Shown here: positions 12,232 to 23,945 of the stretch, one piece after another
How positions within the stretch are numbered: the first letter of the stretch is position 1
Layout: the number at the start of each line of letters is the position of its first letter
Origin: Aphrocallistes beatrix
Taxonomy: Eukaryota; Porifera; Hexactinellida; Sceptrulophora; Aphrocallistidae
Assembly: GCA_963281255.1 (NCBI GenBank)
Contig: OY725491.1
Location: forward strand, 2,356,001 to 2,420,000
Direction of reading: 5' to 3'
DNA length: 64,000 nt
The notes under the pieces: model-generated
What the model was told of the DNA's origin: nothing
Databases searched by the model: none
Seen by the model: the letters and a program-made list of their open reading frames with translations, nothing else
Position numbers and translations under genes: made by a program

Positions 12232-13371
12232 TCAGTAGGCAAGGCGAGATCTGAACGCCTGAATGAAAGGAGGTCGTCCTTGAGTTCTCTCACCTTCCAG
12301 AGTAGAGCGATACCTCTCCATCAGAGGACGAGTGATCCAATCATTCACGTGATTGAATCTCTTTCTTCTGAAAGAGAGTTTAAACAAAATACTCACCAAA
12401 ACAGAGAAGTAAGCTGAAATTATATACAAGTCTATTAATGCAGTGCTTACGTCAGTTACATATCTACTTATATCAAGTATTTTGTATGCGAATGCTCGCC
12501 AAGGAAGGTTGAATTTAGGAAAATAACCCGATGAAATAGTGCTATGGACACCAGAGTTATACAGAATAGATATTAGTGAAGTGAAGAATTCAGAAATGTT
12601 ATTCAATAATATTATGGCTATCAGCACATAAGTCAAAACTTGTGTGTAAAAGAAGCGATTAGTGATTATCTTCTTCTCCAAGTAATCCTTTCGAGAAGAA
12701 TGGTAGAATGCCTCATCTCTTCTCCCTTTCAACAGGACATAGAAAGCACGAGAAGTAGAGATGTAGACGTGAATATCGAACAGAGTCAATGGCAATTGGA
12801 AAATCTGCAAAATGTGAAATGCTTTGGTAATCAAAAACAATACAACGACAGTAATCAATCGAGCTAAGATATACAGAATGTATCTTCTCACCCAATGCTT
12901 ATATGGCAGATTGATAAAAACCCTCCTTAACACAATTAGGAATAGACAGAGGACAGGCAGTATTAGGCTCAACATTATGCCAGACAAGTTCCTGAGCAAT
13001 ACGAGAAAAGGATTTGCTAATATACTTGTGTTTCCATATGTTTCTAGAGTGCTATTATGTGCATCGTGATTGACGGACTCAATTGTTTCATTGATTATCA
13101 ACTGCATTCCCAAGGAAACATTCGCAGATATTTCTATTATCAGTATTAAGATTAGGAAATTATGTATCGTTGATTCTATCTCAAGATTCTTCTTCTCTTT
13201 TTTTAAGTCGATATTGAATATTGTGAAATGAGGCACATTCCTAATCCGTATTCTACCCTGATATTTCTGATACACCAAATATGTCAAAACGGGTAGCGTG
13301 ACAACAAGGAATGGAATCAGGACCAATATCGGCAGAAGGATACCAGCCAAGAGTTTGAAAGTGAACACCAT
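12232..13371 (-). CDS. Intronless seven-membrane-segment protein, family not recognised
   Basis: 379 residues without introns. Hydrophobic segments at about 5-33, 68-92, 127-151, 163-185, 188-208, 240-268 and 310-335. Basic loops fall after segments 1 (QKYQGRIRIR), 3 (RRVFINLPYKHWVRR) and 5 (KGRRDEAFYHSSRKDY), and in the tail (SFRRKRFN). The loop between segments 2 and 3 has several N-glycosylation sequons (NET, NST, NTS). By the positive-inside rule this gives an outside N terminus and inside C terminus, as in G-protein-coupled receptors. I see no DRY, NPxxY or conserved extracellular Cys pair, so the receptor idea rests on topology only. It is divergent from the megasynthase (ATGs 1.75 kb apart), with no sign of functional linkage. 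It could be a lineage-specific chemoreceptor or another polytopic protein. Confidence 0.72.
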   Translation of the reverse strand: MVFTFKLLAGILLPILVLIPFLVVTLPVLTYLVYQKYQGRIRIRNVPHFTIFNIDLKKEKKNLEIESTIHNFLILILIIEISANVSLGMQLIINETIESVNHDAHNSTLETYGNTSILANPFLVLLRNLSGIMLSLILPVLCLFLIVLRRVFINLPYKHWVRRYILYILARLITVVVLFLITKAFHILQIFQLPLTLFDIHVYISTSRAFYVLLKGRRDEAFYHSSRKDYLEKKIITNRFFYTQVLTYVLIAIILLNNISEFFTSLISILYNSGVHSTISSGYFPKFNLPWRAFAYKILDISRYVTDVSTALIDLYIISAYFSVLVSILFKLSFRRKRFNHVNDWITRPLMERYRSTLEGERTQGRPPFIQAFRSRLAY

Positions 13372-14689
13372 TTAGAACTTCTTTTAGAATAAAATATTAC
13401 CCGTAAATGTATATTGAGTAGCCACTGCCCATCTATTTATATCCAGAGTTGGTTGTTCAAGTAATAAAATTATCATATTATAATTATAATAAACGCTAGC
13501 ACTTGAATACTGTATTGTAGGCACTTTGTTGTAGCGCCATTGTGTAATGCATCACTAGTGTATTTCGTCTGCTTTCTAAACTATTATTAGATCAATGATC
13601 TAAACAGTTTTTGTCCAATTGATTTTATAGCCTACACGTAGGCGACAAAAAAATGATAGACAAAACCCCCAACTTTTTTGTAATTGAGTTACCACTACCA
13701 ATAAAACAATGCCTGCATATGCCTAGCGACAAAAAAAGACGGACAAAAAGCTCGACTTCTACTGTATAGAAAGCACACTACTAAACCACACTACTAAAAT
13801 GATATTGATGTCCGTCTGTCCTTCCTATCGCCGGCCATTCGTATTTCCTCCCCTAGCAGGAGTTGAAAATATAATAACAGAAAGTTTTGGTGAAGGTGGG
13901 CTGTTGTGTGAATTATGCTGCATTTTAATTAAATACTTTTGCTAATAGCTAGAGAATTATTCAACATACCAATTCAATATTTGTATCAAAGGTAGTTAGT
14001 AACCTGCGTCATCTGAGAGCTATTTCATTCTCAATTAAATCGGACACTGCTCAGCTGACTTGTTTACGTTTACAAATTCGGTTATAATTATTGCAGTAAC
14101 AAATTTTATATAACGTCTAACAAAATCGATGAAAAGACTGGCGAAATTAATCCAAAGTCTAACAAATTTAATTATGAATTTAGCGAAATCTCTCACGAAA
14201 TCATTAAACGAAAACAGAAAACTGATATTCAGTTGGCAACCATTCATTTTCAACCTTGATAGATAAATAGTGATCGAATTCTCGAACATTTTGAATTTTG
14301 AGCTGAGAAAATTATGTCTTTGCTACTTACTACTATTCGAGTGCAATACAAATAATTCAACAATCAGATCAATCATTATACTAATCAAAAGGTGAACGAA
14401 CTGAAAATAAATTGCCTTTTGAGATATAGAATTGGGTCTGGATTTTATTGAATGCTCTACCAATTGCTTACAAACGAATTGGATTTAACTAAAAGCTAAT
14501 GTAAGTCGAACAATTTTATCATATCAATTTTGTTAATATTTTTATTAATTTTGTTAGTCTTTTCACCAATATAAAAATTTTGTTAGAGTTATAACAAATT
14601 TTGGTAGACATTTAGCTAAATTTGTGAGTGCAATAATTAGAACCCTTAAATATTTTACACATCATCATCACCTAATTTCCTATTAAAAA
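13372..14689. other. Gene-free stretch between the 7TM gene and the megasynthase
   Basis: Intergenic, AT-rich; divergent promoters are expected here. No gene recognised; the 84-residue minus frame at 14035-14289 is low-complexity. Confidence 0.5.
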
Positions 14690-15124
14690 TATTACAATCG
14701 TGCTTCAACTTGATGTGTGCTCTTGATATGTAACACCCCAGTCAACCGTTAAAGCTAGTCTCTAGCATGCTTTTAAAAATTCTTCAAAAGATGTGAAAAT
14801 GTACGCATAATTTGTTTATGTTATGCATTATAAGAAAGCTAACGTATCTCTAAGTTATTCCTTTAAGTATTATTAACGACTACAGTTTAGTGTAGTTTAT
14901 TAATGATTTACTGTTGTGATAGTGAAACCATCATAATAGAAATCATTACACTAAACTGTAGTTGTTAACTTTTGAGGAGGTGTGAAAATTTCGCTTAGAC
15001 ATTCTAAAATTAAGTATGTATGTGTTTAAGAGGGAAGGGATTGAGTCAATTGAGGTGCTAAACTACTGAACCGGCCTCTGTAATTTATTCCCTTAGATTC
15101 ATTTACAGATCTCCAGGACTAACA
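14690..15124. promoter_or_regulatory. Megasynthase 5' flank, overlapping a decayed family-B repeat
   Basis: The 430 nt before the start codon are largely a decayed Helitron-like family-B fragment (GCTAGTCTCTAGCATG; GGTGTGAAAATTTCGCTTAGA). A 17-bp inverted repeat, ACTACAGTTTAGTGTA near 14880 and TACACTAAACTGTAGT near 14948, can form a hairpin with a loop of about 50 nt. TTTACAG at 15102-15108 would serve as a splice acceptor for a 5' UTR exon ending in AACAATGAG. No TATA box can be singled out in such AT-rich DNA. Any promoter role is inference. Confidence 0.35.
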
Positions 15125-18100
15125 ATGAGTTCTGATTCGCATCCCTACCAAGAATTTCTAGACTTGCTAAGCGAGCAGTTTACACGAAACAGTTCTGGCG
15201 TGGCTGTTATCAGCCATCAGAACTGCTATCACACTTACTCGGAGCTTGAAAAGGCTGCATTGCAGGTGCAGACATTCCTCTCACAAGCGGGGGCTAGTAG
15301 CAAGCATGTGATTGCAATTTGTACCCATCAAGATGTCAGTTACATAACTGCACTCATAGGTGTGATACTGCAGGGCTGCATCTTCCTAAACCTAGACATC
15401 AACTCAATTCCGAGTGCCATGAAGGAAACTCTGGGATTCAGACCCCCAGACCTACTAATAGTAGACCAGCACTTCCCCAATGAAAACCTAACTCAGGGAG
15501 ACATCTCATATCCGATCGTGTTCATTGAATCGATTATCAACGAGGATACTCCCACATTCAACTTACGTGTCACCCCCCAGGTCGCTTCAGAATTTGATCC
15601 TGATGTAATGTACCTAATTTACACTTCAGGATACACTGGCACTCCTAAGTGCGTGATGGGCAGCTACACTGCCATTCTGAACAGGTACTGCTGGAATTGG
15701 CAGCAATTCCCATTTGAGTCCAATGATTTATTGTGCTGTCAAACATCACCTGCATTCACTGACTTCCTATGGACATCCTTAGGTGGTCTGCTAGTAGGCA
15801 CGCCCACCATACTCATAGCTAAGCGTGTCTTCATGAACGTATCCCTATTCCTTCACCTCCTTCACTCATACTCAGTCACGCATGTCACTGTTGTCCCAAG
15901 CGTTCTAATGAATATGAATAAAATCTTGAGTAGAAAAGTGAAGTCCTCGTTTTCACTGAAATACCTCGTTTCGACAGGCGAATTGTTATACGATTTCATT
16001 GCGAAAGACTTCCTCACATACCTACCGTCTTGCTCTGTAATAAACCTGTACGGCAGTACTGAAGTAGCGAGTGACATAACCTTCCACATCGTGAACCCTG
16101 ACGGCATTAGCGACATTGACGAGCACCAGAGGATGCCGATAGGTAGAGCCATCACTGGCGTTAGCTGCTACATAGTAGACGGTGACGGAGAGGTAGTGAA
16201 GGAACCTTATGTGGTGGGGGAGCTACTTGCTGCTGGAGACTGTCTATCTCACGGGTACTATAAAAACCCGGAATTGACAAAGCTTAAGTTTGCTCCGCTC
16301 TTTCTATCGCCTGAGGAGGGAGCGGTGGTTTGTTTCAGGACTGGAGATCTCGTTTCTTGGCTGCCTAGTGGAGAGCTGGAGTTCGTAGGGAGGGTAGACG
16401 AGCAAGTTAAGATATCAGGGTACAGGTGTGATCTGAAAGAGGTTGAGACAGTTCTGCTTAAAATAGCTTTCGTTGAGAGAGTACTCGTACGAGTCACTGG
16501 ATTCTCAAAAGAAAATCCACAATTGGTGGCATTTATACAACTTGACCCCGCTTCTATGTCCATTTCAGACTGTCCTTCCTTTTGGAAGGATATCAGTAGG
16601 CAGAAACAGATCCGCTCGCTCATCGCTAGAACCCTCCCTTCCTACATGGTTCCTAGCATTTACATTTTTGTCAAACAATTTCCACTTCTCCATTCTGGTA
16701 AGATCGATATGAAATCTCTTCCAGATCCATCCAAGTTAAGCTTGGAAGATGAAACCGAAAATGTTCCATTACACATCGAGATCGGAGTTTTAAAGTTTGT
16801 GAAGGAATGTTTTTCCAAACACCTACATGTTGATCAGAACCAGATTAGTACGGGGGACAGTTTCATGGAATTGGGTGGCTATTCTTTGCTTGTCATGTCC
16901 CTGCTGGATGATATCGACTCTAAATATGGTGTTTGTATGCCTGTTTTTCTCTTCATTGAAGATCCGTCTATTCTCAATTTATGTAGATTTATACAGTCAA
17001 GTAACAGGAATACGCAACAAATTGGGAAAGCTTTGACATTGGATCGACAAACAAATTTCTCTGGAAAGATGCCGATTTCTTTCGCTCAAGAAGAAATATT
17101 TTATCTCCATGAATCGAATAGTCTTAAAAGTACTTACAACGAGTTTCTTGCAGTGGAGTTAGAGGGCAATTTCCATGTGCCTCTATTGCAGACTGCATTA
17201 GATGACCTAGTCAATGCTCATTTCATATTGAGAACGACTTTCCATTTAGAAAATAAGGAATTTTTTCAGAAACTCCACCCTTCTTTTCCCTGTAAGCTCC
17301 AAGTCCTGCAAACCTCTTCTAAAGATCTGAGAAATGCTCTGCTCCAGAATATACATCATGAATTCTCACTGAGTTCCCTCCCTCTATTCAGATTCAAGCT
17401 GTTCATCATGAATGAGAATACTAATTGCGTGAATTTCTCCAAGAACCTACAAGGGAAGCTAATCTTACTGCTAGTCACACATCATATTCTCATTGACGGA
17501 CTTTCTCTATATAAATTGGTTGTAGAGCTCCTTGATACTTACTGCACATACTCTGATACCTCAGCTAAGTTGAACACAGCCACACCCATTCAACATGTGA
17601 ACTTTGCAATGCAGGAGCGATCCCCAGAGTACCAAAGTACGTTCCGAGACCAGCTAGGATACTGGAGAGCACAGCTGGACAGTTTGGATCCGTTGCATAT
17701 AATGCCAGACATGGACGGTGGTTCAAACCAAACCAGTGCTGGGCAAGTCTTGTGTGCGATTAAACCGGAAATAAGGAGAAAACTCCTCGAAGTGTCACTT
17801 GCCCATAACACCTCCTTATTCACCACTCTCCTCGCCGCCTACGCTTTCCTCCTCTCCAAGTACTCGCAAGATCAGGACGACGTCACGGTTGCCACCCCGA
17901 TGAGTATACGCTCACACATCACGCAAGGAATGGATTTAATTGGTCCGCTGATGAATGTCACCTTGATTAGAACCAAGTTCGGTCTATTGAAGCCTCTCAC
18001 TCAACATAGTTTCAGTAGCTTCCTTGTCAGGATGCATCAGACTGTGAGAGAAGCTATGGACAATGTGCTAGTGCCTTTGCAACTGGTTGTGAGTGGACTC

Positions 18101-21100
18101 GATCTGGATGAGAACAGGGATGCACCATTTGAAGATAAGATGCAAGCTCTGTTCGTGTTTCACGAACATTCCAAGATGCTTTCGCACGTGAAGAGTGAAG
18201 AGTTCGTCATTAGAGAGTTTCCATTCTACCCTGAGCTTAACATGCAAGCGAAGAGCAACCTCGTTCTCTCCATAGACCTGCTAGAGACGGAAGGCCTGCA
18301 AGCTAGATTTGCTTACAAATCTTCTTTGTATAGTCAGTATTTCATGAGACAGCTCGCACAGGATTTCAAGCAGCTCCTTCAATTTGTGTCAGAGCGGCCT
18401 ACCGCCCTACTTTCTAAGTTCTCTCTTCTTTCTTCTGAAGAGTATAGAGACATAATGTCACTCAGTACCACCCCCATATCCAAACTTACCAACTTTTCCA
18501 TCCCACAAGTCTTCTATCAGCATGTTAAGAACTCGCCTCACTGCATAGCTTTAGAGATCGAGAATTGCATATACACATATTCACACCTCTGCCACCTCAT
18601 ATCTAATGTAGTTCCATCTATTACTAGCCTGACACGACACCAGGGCTCCATCATAGGTGTATGCATGCGGCAGTCAGTTAGTCTTGTAGCGGGGATTCTA
18701 GCCATCCTGTTTGCAGGGTTCGGTTATGTGTACCTAGACCCAGACCTGCCCACAGGCAGACTAGAGTACATGGTGCAAGACGCCAACATATCAACTGTGT
18801 TAACAGACTCCAGTACTGATATAGCATACACCATCTCACAACATGTTTCTACTATTATTGACATTGAACCGCTGGTTTACGCCGAGGCCTCAGTTCAAGA
18901 GGAATTAGTAATAAGGGACTCGAATGAGATATGCTACATCCTCTACACATCTGGGAGTACGGGAAGACCGAAAGGAGTGATTGTAAGTCAGAGTAACGTT
19001 ATCGCACGCTGCTGCCTCACACCAGAACTCGCTGGACAACCAGGATCGAGGTTTTGTCAGTTCAGCTCGTTTAGTTTTGACATCTACGCATACGAGTTCT
19101 ACTGCTCACTCCTGAACGGGGCAACTCTCTGCATGTACGATCGGAACAAGTTTTTGGCTCAGTTGGACTTATTCGCTTCTTTGATACAACGTCAATACAT
19201 CGACTGTTTGATGCTAGCTCCAGCTCTCGTCGACATCCTTTCCAAAGGCTATCCTCGAGTGTTTTCTTCACTGCAGGCTCTATTGGTCTCAGGGGATGTA
19301 CTCCCATCTATTGTGTCCAACAGAATACTAACTCAAGGTCCTCCTAACAGCTTCTATAATCTGCACGGCATAACGGAGATAACTGTAGTCGACACGATTT
19401 ACAAGATTAACGACCTCATCTATAATGACGTTCCCATTGGTCGTCCTCTCTCCAACAATTTTATATTTATAGTGGACAAGCATATGAATCTACTGCCGAA
19501 GGGTATTGTAGGAGAAATCATAGTGGGAGGTCTTAGTGTGGCACTTGGTTATCTCAACAACGCAGATAAAACGAAGGAAAAATTCAAAACATATCATTTC
19601 AAAGAGGACTCCAGGTCGAGGCTTTTCAAGTCAGGAGATCTAGGGTATCTGGACTTTACGAACAACTTCCGGTTTATAGGCCGGGGTGACTGGCAGATTA
19701 AACTGAGAGGCCAGAGGCTGGAGTTGGGGGAGATAGAGAGGGTGGGACTAGAGTGCCCGGGAGTGGATGACTTTATTGCTGTCTGTTTGAAAGAGCTGGG
19801 TGTACCTGTTTCTATTATCGGCTGTTGTACCACTGATCGACAAGATTATTCAGACCTCACATCAGAGTTAACCAATCATTTGCGAGACAAACTAGCTCCT
19901 TATATGCTCCCGAGTGACATCCACCTCCTTAAGGAGTTGCCATGGGGGAACACCGGAAAGGTGGACAGACAGAAACTGTTGAGCTGGCTAGAAAATGGGA
20001 AAATCTCAAATTATTTGTTAAGTCCTGAGTGTCAAATAACTGATCAGAAAGATAAGAGAAGTGAAGTGATTGCTTATATCGAACAAGTTTATAGGAATTA
20101 TTTTCCAAGTGTTCAAATTTCTATGACGTCAGATTTCTTCCACATAGGTGGTAATTCCATTGTAGCGTTGCAACTTGTTACTGAGATTAACTCGAGCCTC
20201 AAAATCAAAGTATCTCTGAGGGAATTCTTCCAGAATACAACCATCACTTCTCTCGCTAAGTTCATATGCGAGAACTTTGAACTTTCTACGATACCGTTAG
20301 AACGGAATCTTGGTGATGATAGTGTTGGTCTATCTAAGCAAGATATTTTAAAATTCTTAACCAAGCATTTCCCACTTCTGACTGGATCTGATTTATCCAA
20401 ACAAAACGATGAATTCTTAACAAGCATATGTTACCAAGTCAACACACACTTTGGAGTGAAACTTCTCTTGAGAGATTTGCGAGAAATAAATTCTATAAAT
20501 GATCTTTCCTCTCTCATTGTACAGCAGCTTAACTTTAATGAGGTTCCTGGTGAAATCCTGATTTCCAAGTCGTATCCTTTGATTTCCACACAAAAACAAT
20601 TCGCGCTTGCCTATCTATTGAATCCTAACCAAACTGCATATCAAATTCCAATCTGCATACTCACACAGCATCCCCTGGATTGGAAGATAGTTGAAGAGTT
20701 TTTTAATTATTTCATTCAAAGTCACGCAATATTAAGAACTGTCTACTCTCTAGCGACCGAATTCTCTCAGGAAATTATACAAACCAATTTCCCCTGCGTA
20801 CATAAGCAAATCATATTGCCATTTGACTGTGAAGAAAATGCACTAGAATGCGAGAAAGTTAAGGATTTTGTTTATTCTGAAATAAATGTGCCCTTTGACT
20901 TAGAGAATAACATCCCGGTCCGAGCTAGTCTTGTAGACTTGATATTTGGAGAGGGGAAATCTAAATCTTTGATAGTCCTAGTCCTCCATCACATAGCGGC
21001 GGATGGATGGTCCGTAAATCTGTTATTAGATGAACTTCAGAGTTTCATCAAATTATATCCAAACTATGCCCTCAAACAGACAAATTTTCTCGAACTTTCT

Positions 21101-23945
21101 AATGTCGAAGACAAGATTAATTTAGATTTTTGGAGAGAACACCTCTCTCAGTTTACTTGTCCGCAGTTTGCATCTTTTATGTTCCACCTGACACCTCCTG
21201 AATCCACTTCAGAACTTCCTAAAACCTTCAAAAGTTCCCTTGGACAGGATTCGGTGAGTTTGCTACAGCGTACAAGCAGAGATTGCGGCGTTACCAGCTT
21301 CATTACTCTCCTCTCTGCTTGTTTATATCTCTTTACGTTCTATTTGGAACCGGATCTAGCGACTACCATTCTCACCCCGGTATCTACTCGCTCCACGGTA
21401 GCCGAAAAGCAACACTTCGGTCCGAGTGTGAATCTCCTTCCCATCGCCTTAGGATTTGAAGACGAAAATATATTTTCCAAACTAACTTTCAGAGATCTAA
21501 CTAAGCTTACTCAATCAGCATTCTTCACTGCTCTAGATAATTCACCCGTAGCCTACGAAGAGATCCACCCGTTTCTAAAACCGAATTCCTTCGGTTGGAC
21601 TAGGATACCGATCATATTTAGTTTTGACTCAAATCAGTTACAAACCTCGCTTGATTTCGGAAAATTCGGTCGTGCGGAATGTTTTCCTGCTTTCGATTAC
21701 TTACCAAACTTCGTACAAGACTTTCTGTTGGAAGTCAACCTCACCGATAGTGCGATTGAGGAGACTTTAACTGTTAGTGAGACGAGGATTAAAGAAGAGA
21801 TTTCTGGTAATATTCTAGCTCAATACAATTCGCTATTGGAATCTCTCTGCACTTATCCTGATGTTCCACTGTCAAGATTGTCTGCTTTACCCAGTCCTTA
21901 TAAGGAATCATTAATTGGTCCCCAAATTCCATCTGAATATCAGAATGTTGTGAAGCTGGTATATGACATATCAAATGAATACGCTGGTCGTATAGCGTTT
22001 GAATTTGGAGAAGAGGAGATGACCTATGAGTTATTCTTCGCGAAATGTTACAGTTTTTCATTTGAAATTCGTAAATGCCTTCCCTCAAAATTGACCAAAA
22101 ATAGGGTTGTGTCTATAATCATGGATGTGACGATAGAACTCGTCATTTCAGTCATATCCGCCCTTATATGTGATTGTACATATGTCCTAGTAGATCCCAG
22201 TCTTCCTTCCAAACGCATCCAAGCCAGCTTTGAGACGTCTACCGTTATTATCACGACCAAACAATACAAGGCATTGTGTGGAGAATTATTAACATGCAGA
22301 TCTACAATTGTTATTGTTTTAGAGAGAGATATGCTGGAAAATATTGAAGTCCCAAAGAATCATAATTTTAAGCTGACAAACCCGACACTCTATATTATGC
22401 CTACTTCCGGCTCATCTGGAGAACCGAAATTTGTCGCGATTCCTCAACAATCCATTATTACACGTGTCCACGTCAAATCCCCCCCGTTTTACGTGCCTAA
22501 TGAGACAGTATTGATTTGCGGTAGCTTGTCATTTGACATTTTAACCCTTCAAGTGTACAGCTGTCTATTCAGTGCTTCTAAAGGTGTGATCCTACACCAG
22601 CAATGTCTCGGAATGCAGTTGAGCAAGCTTGCAGCCACAATCGTATCTAAGTCTATTACTTACATGACGCTACCTACGCCAGTTCTCCATATGCTAGTTG
22701 AGACCTTCATTCATGCCTTCAAGCAGGTCAGGTACGTGGACGTGGGAGGGGATGTAGCCTGTCCGTCTATTCTTCATAGACTCAAGCAGTCTTATCCACA
22801 TTTGCGATTGAGTAACTCATACGGACCTACGGAAGCTACCATCACATGTACGTTTGCTATGCTATCTCTAGAAGACTGTAGCAGGACTAATGTCACGATA
22901 GGATCTGCTAATCCTAATACTCGATTGCTTATCGTGGACAAACACTTACGTCCAACACCATTCGGTTTAGCAGGAGAGTTGTTAGTAAGCGGGGCTATCA
23001 TGTCCGGATATCTTAACCTCCCGGATGCGACCAGTGAGAAGTTTGCCTCACTGCCAGACGAAGTTGGGAATGTGAGATTGTACTTCAGGACAGGTGACAA
23101 AGTACAGCAGAGAATGGATGGAAAGATAGAATTCCTAGGTCGCTACGATTTTCAAGTAAAACTTAATGGTCAGCGAGTTGAACTTTTCGAAATTGAACAG
23201 ACACTTGCGAAGCATCCCGAAGTCCAGCAGGCCATCGTGTTTCTCAAAAAGAGAGAAAGCTCAAGCATAAAAACCTTAGTTGCTTGTGTTCTATGTCAGA
23301 ATTCCGTCGCACGTGAGGAGCTGGATACTCATGCTAGAAAGTATCTGACCTCTGTCATGATTCCTTCCAAATTCTACTTTTTCAAATCATTCCCTCTCAC
23401 AGTAAATGGAAAAATAGACAGGAATAGAATACTGAAAGATCTCCCAAAAGATGCGGATAAAATTGCTGAGAACATCCCCACTGAAAAAACTTCATTCGTG
23501 AGTCAACATTTGTTAGATGAAGTATGTGCAATCTGGAGACAGGTTCTGTCCTTGGAGGAAGTTCCCTTAACCCAGCCCTTCCACACACTCGGAGGCACCT
23601 CCTTGCTGTTAGTCCAGCTGCATTATAAACTTCAGCAAGAATTTCATGTGAATCTGAGCCTGCCTGAAATGATGACGCGTAATACCGTGTGGACGCAGGC
23701 TAATTGGATAGTGAACAAATCTGATAAGAAAGTGGTACATTCAAATGACAAGCAAGAAGAGTTGGAGGATTTGTCGTATTTGCGTACAAGCGTGCCTGTG
23801 CTTGCTGCAGTACAGCCGCCGCATCCAGAGTACCTTCCACTGGCCGTGGTAGGGATGTCCTGCAAGTTTCCTGGCTCCGAGAATAAGGAAGCATTCCACG
23901 ACACACTTCTACAGGGAAAGGATTGCATTGAAATACACGAGACAG
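15125..23945 (+). CDS. Megasynthase exon 1: A1-T1-C-A2-T2-(dead carrier)-C-A3-T3 and start of KS
   Basis: One 8,821-nt open exon. A1: core YTSGYTGTPK (~res 164), YGSTE (~307), FRTGDL (~404), lysine in SGKID (~525). T1: GGYSLL (~583). C1: HHILIDG (~784), intact HHxxxDG. A2: YTSGSTGRPKG (~1277), HGITE (~1415), TGKVD (~1611). T2: GGNSI (~1673). C2: HHIAADG (~1954), intact. A3: PTSGSSGEPK (~2425), YGPTE (~2565), NGKID (~2760). T3: GGTSLL (~2823). KS begins at LAVVGMSCKFPG (~2904). Specificity codes read by hand against GrsA positions: A1 TDWTVTLSDK, A2 DIYMLSLVVK, A3 DILTDGSITK. A1 lacks the usual first Asp and has Asp at the second position. A2 and A3 keep the first Asp, as alpha-amino-acid domains do; I cannot assign their substrates. 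The exon ends at a donor GTAAAG; the frame runs 149 nt into the intron before a stop, so the true protein continues in exon 2. Confidence 0.92.

Noticed and set aside
15862-23928. Many 60-120 residue frames opposite or alongside exon 1
   Set aside because: Shadows of the megasynthase coding strand with no family features.
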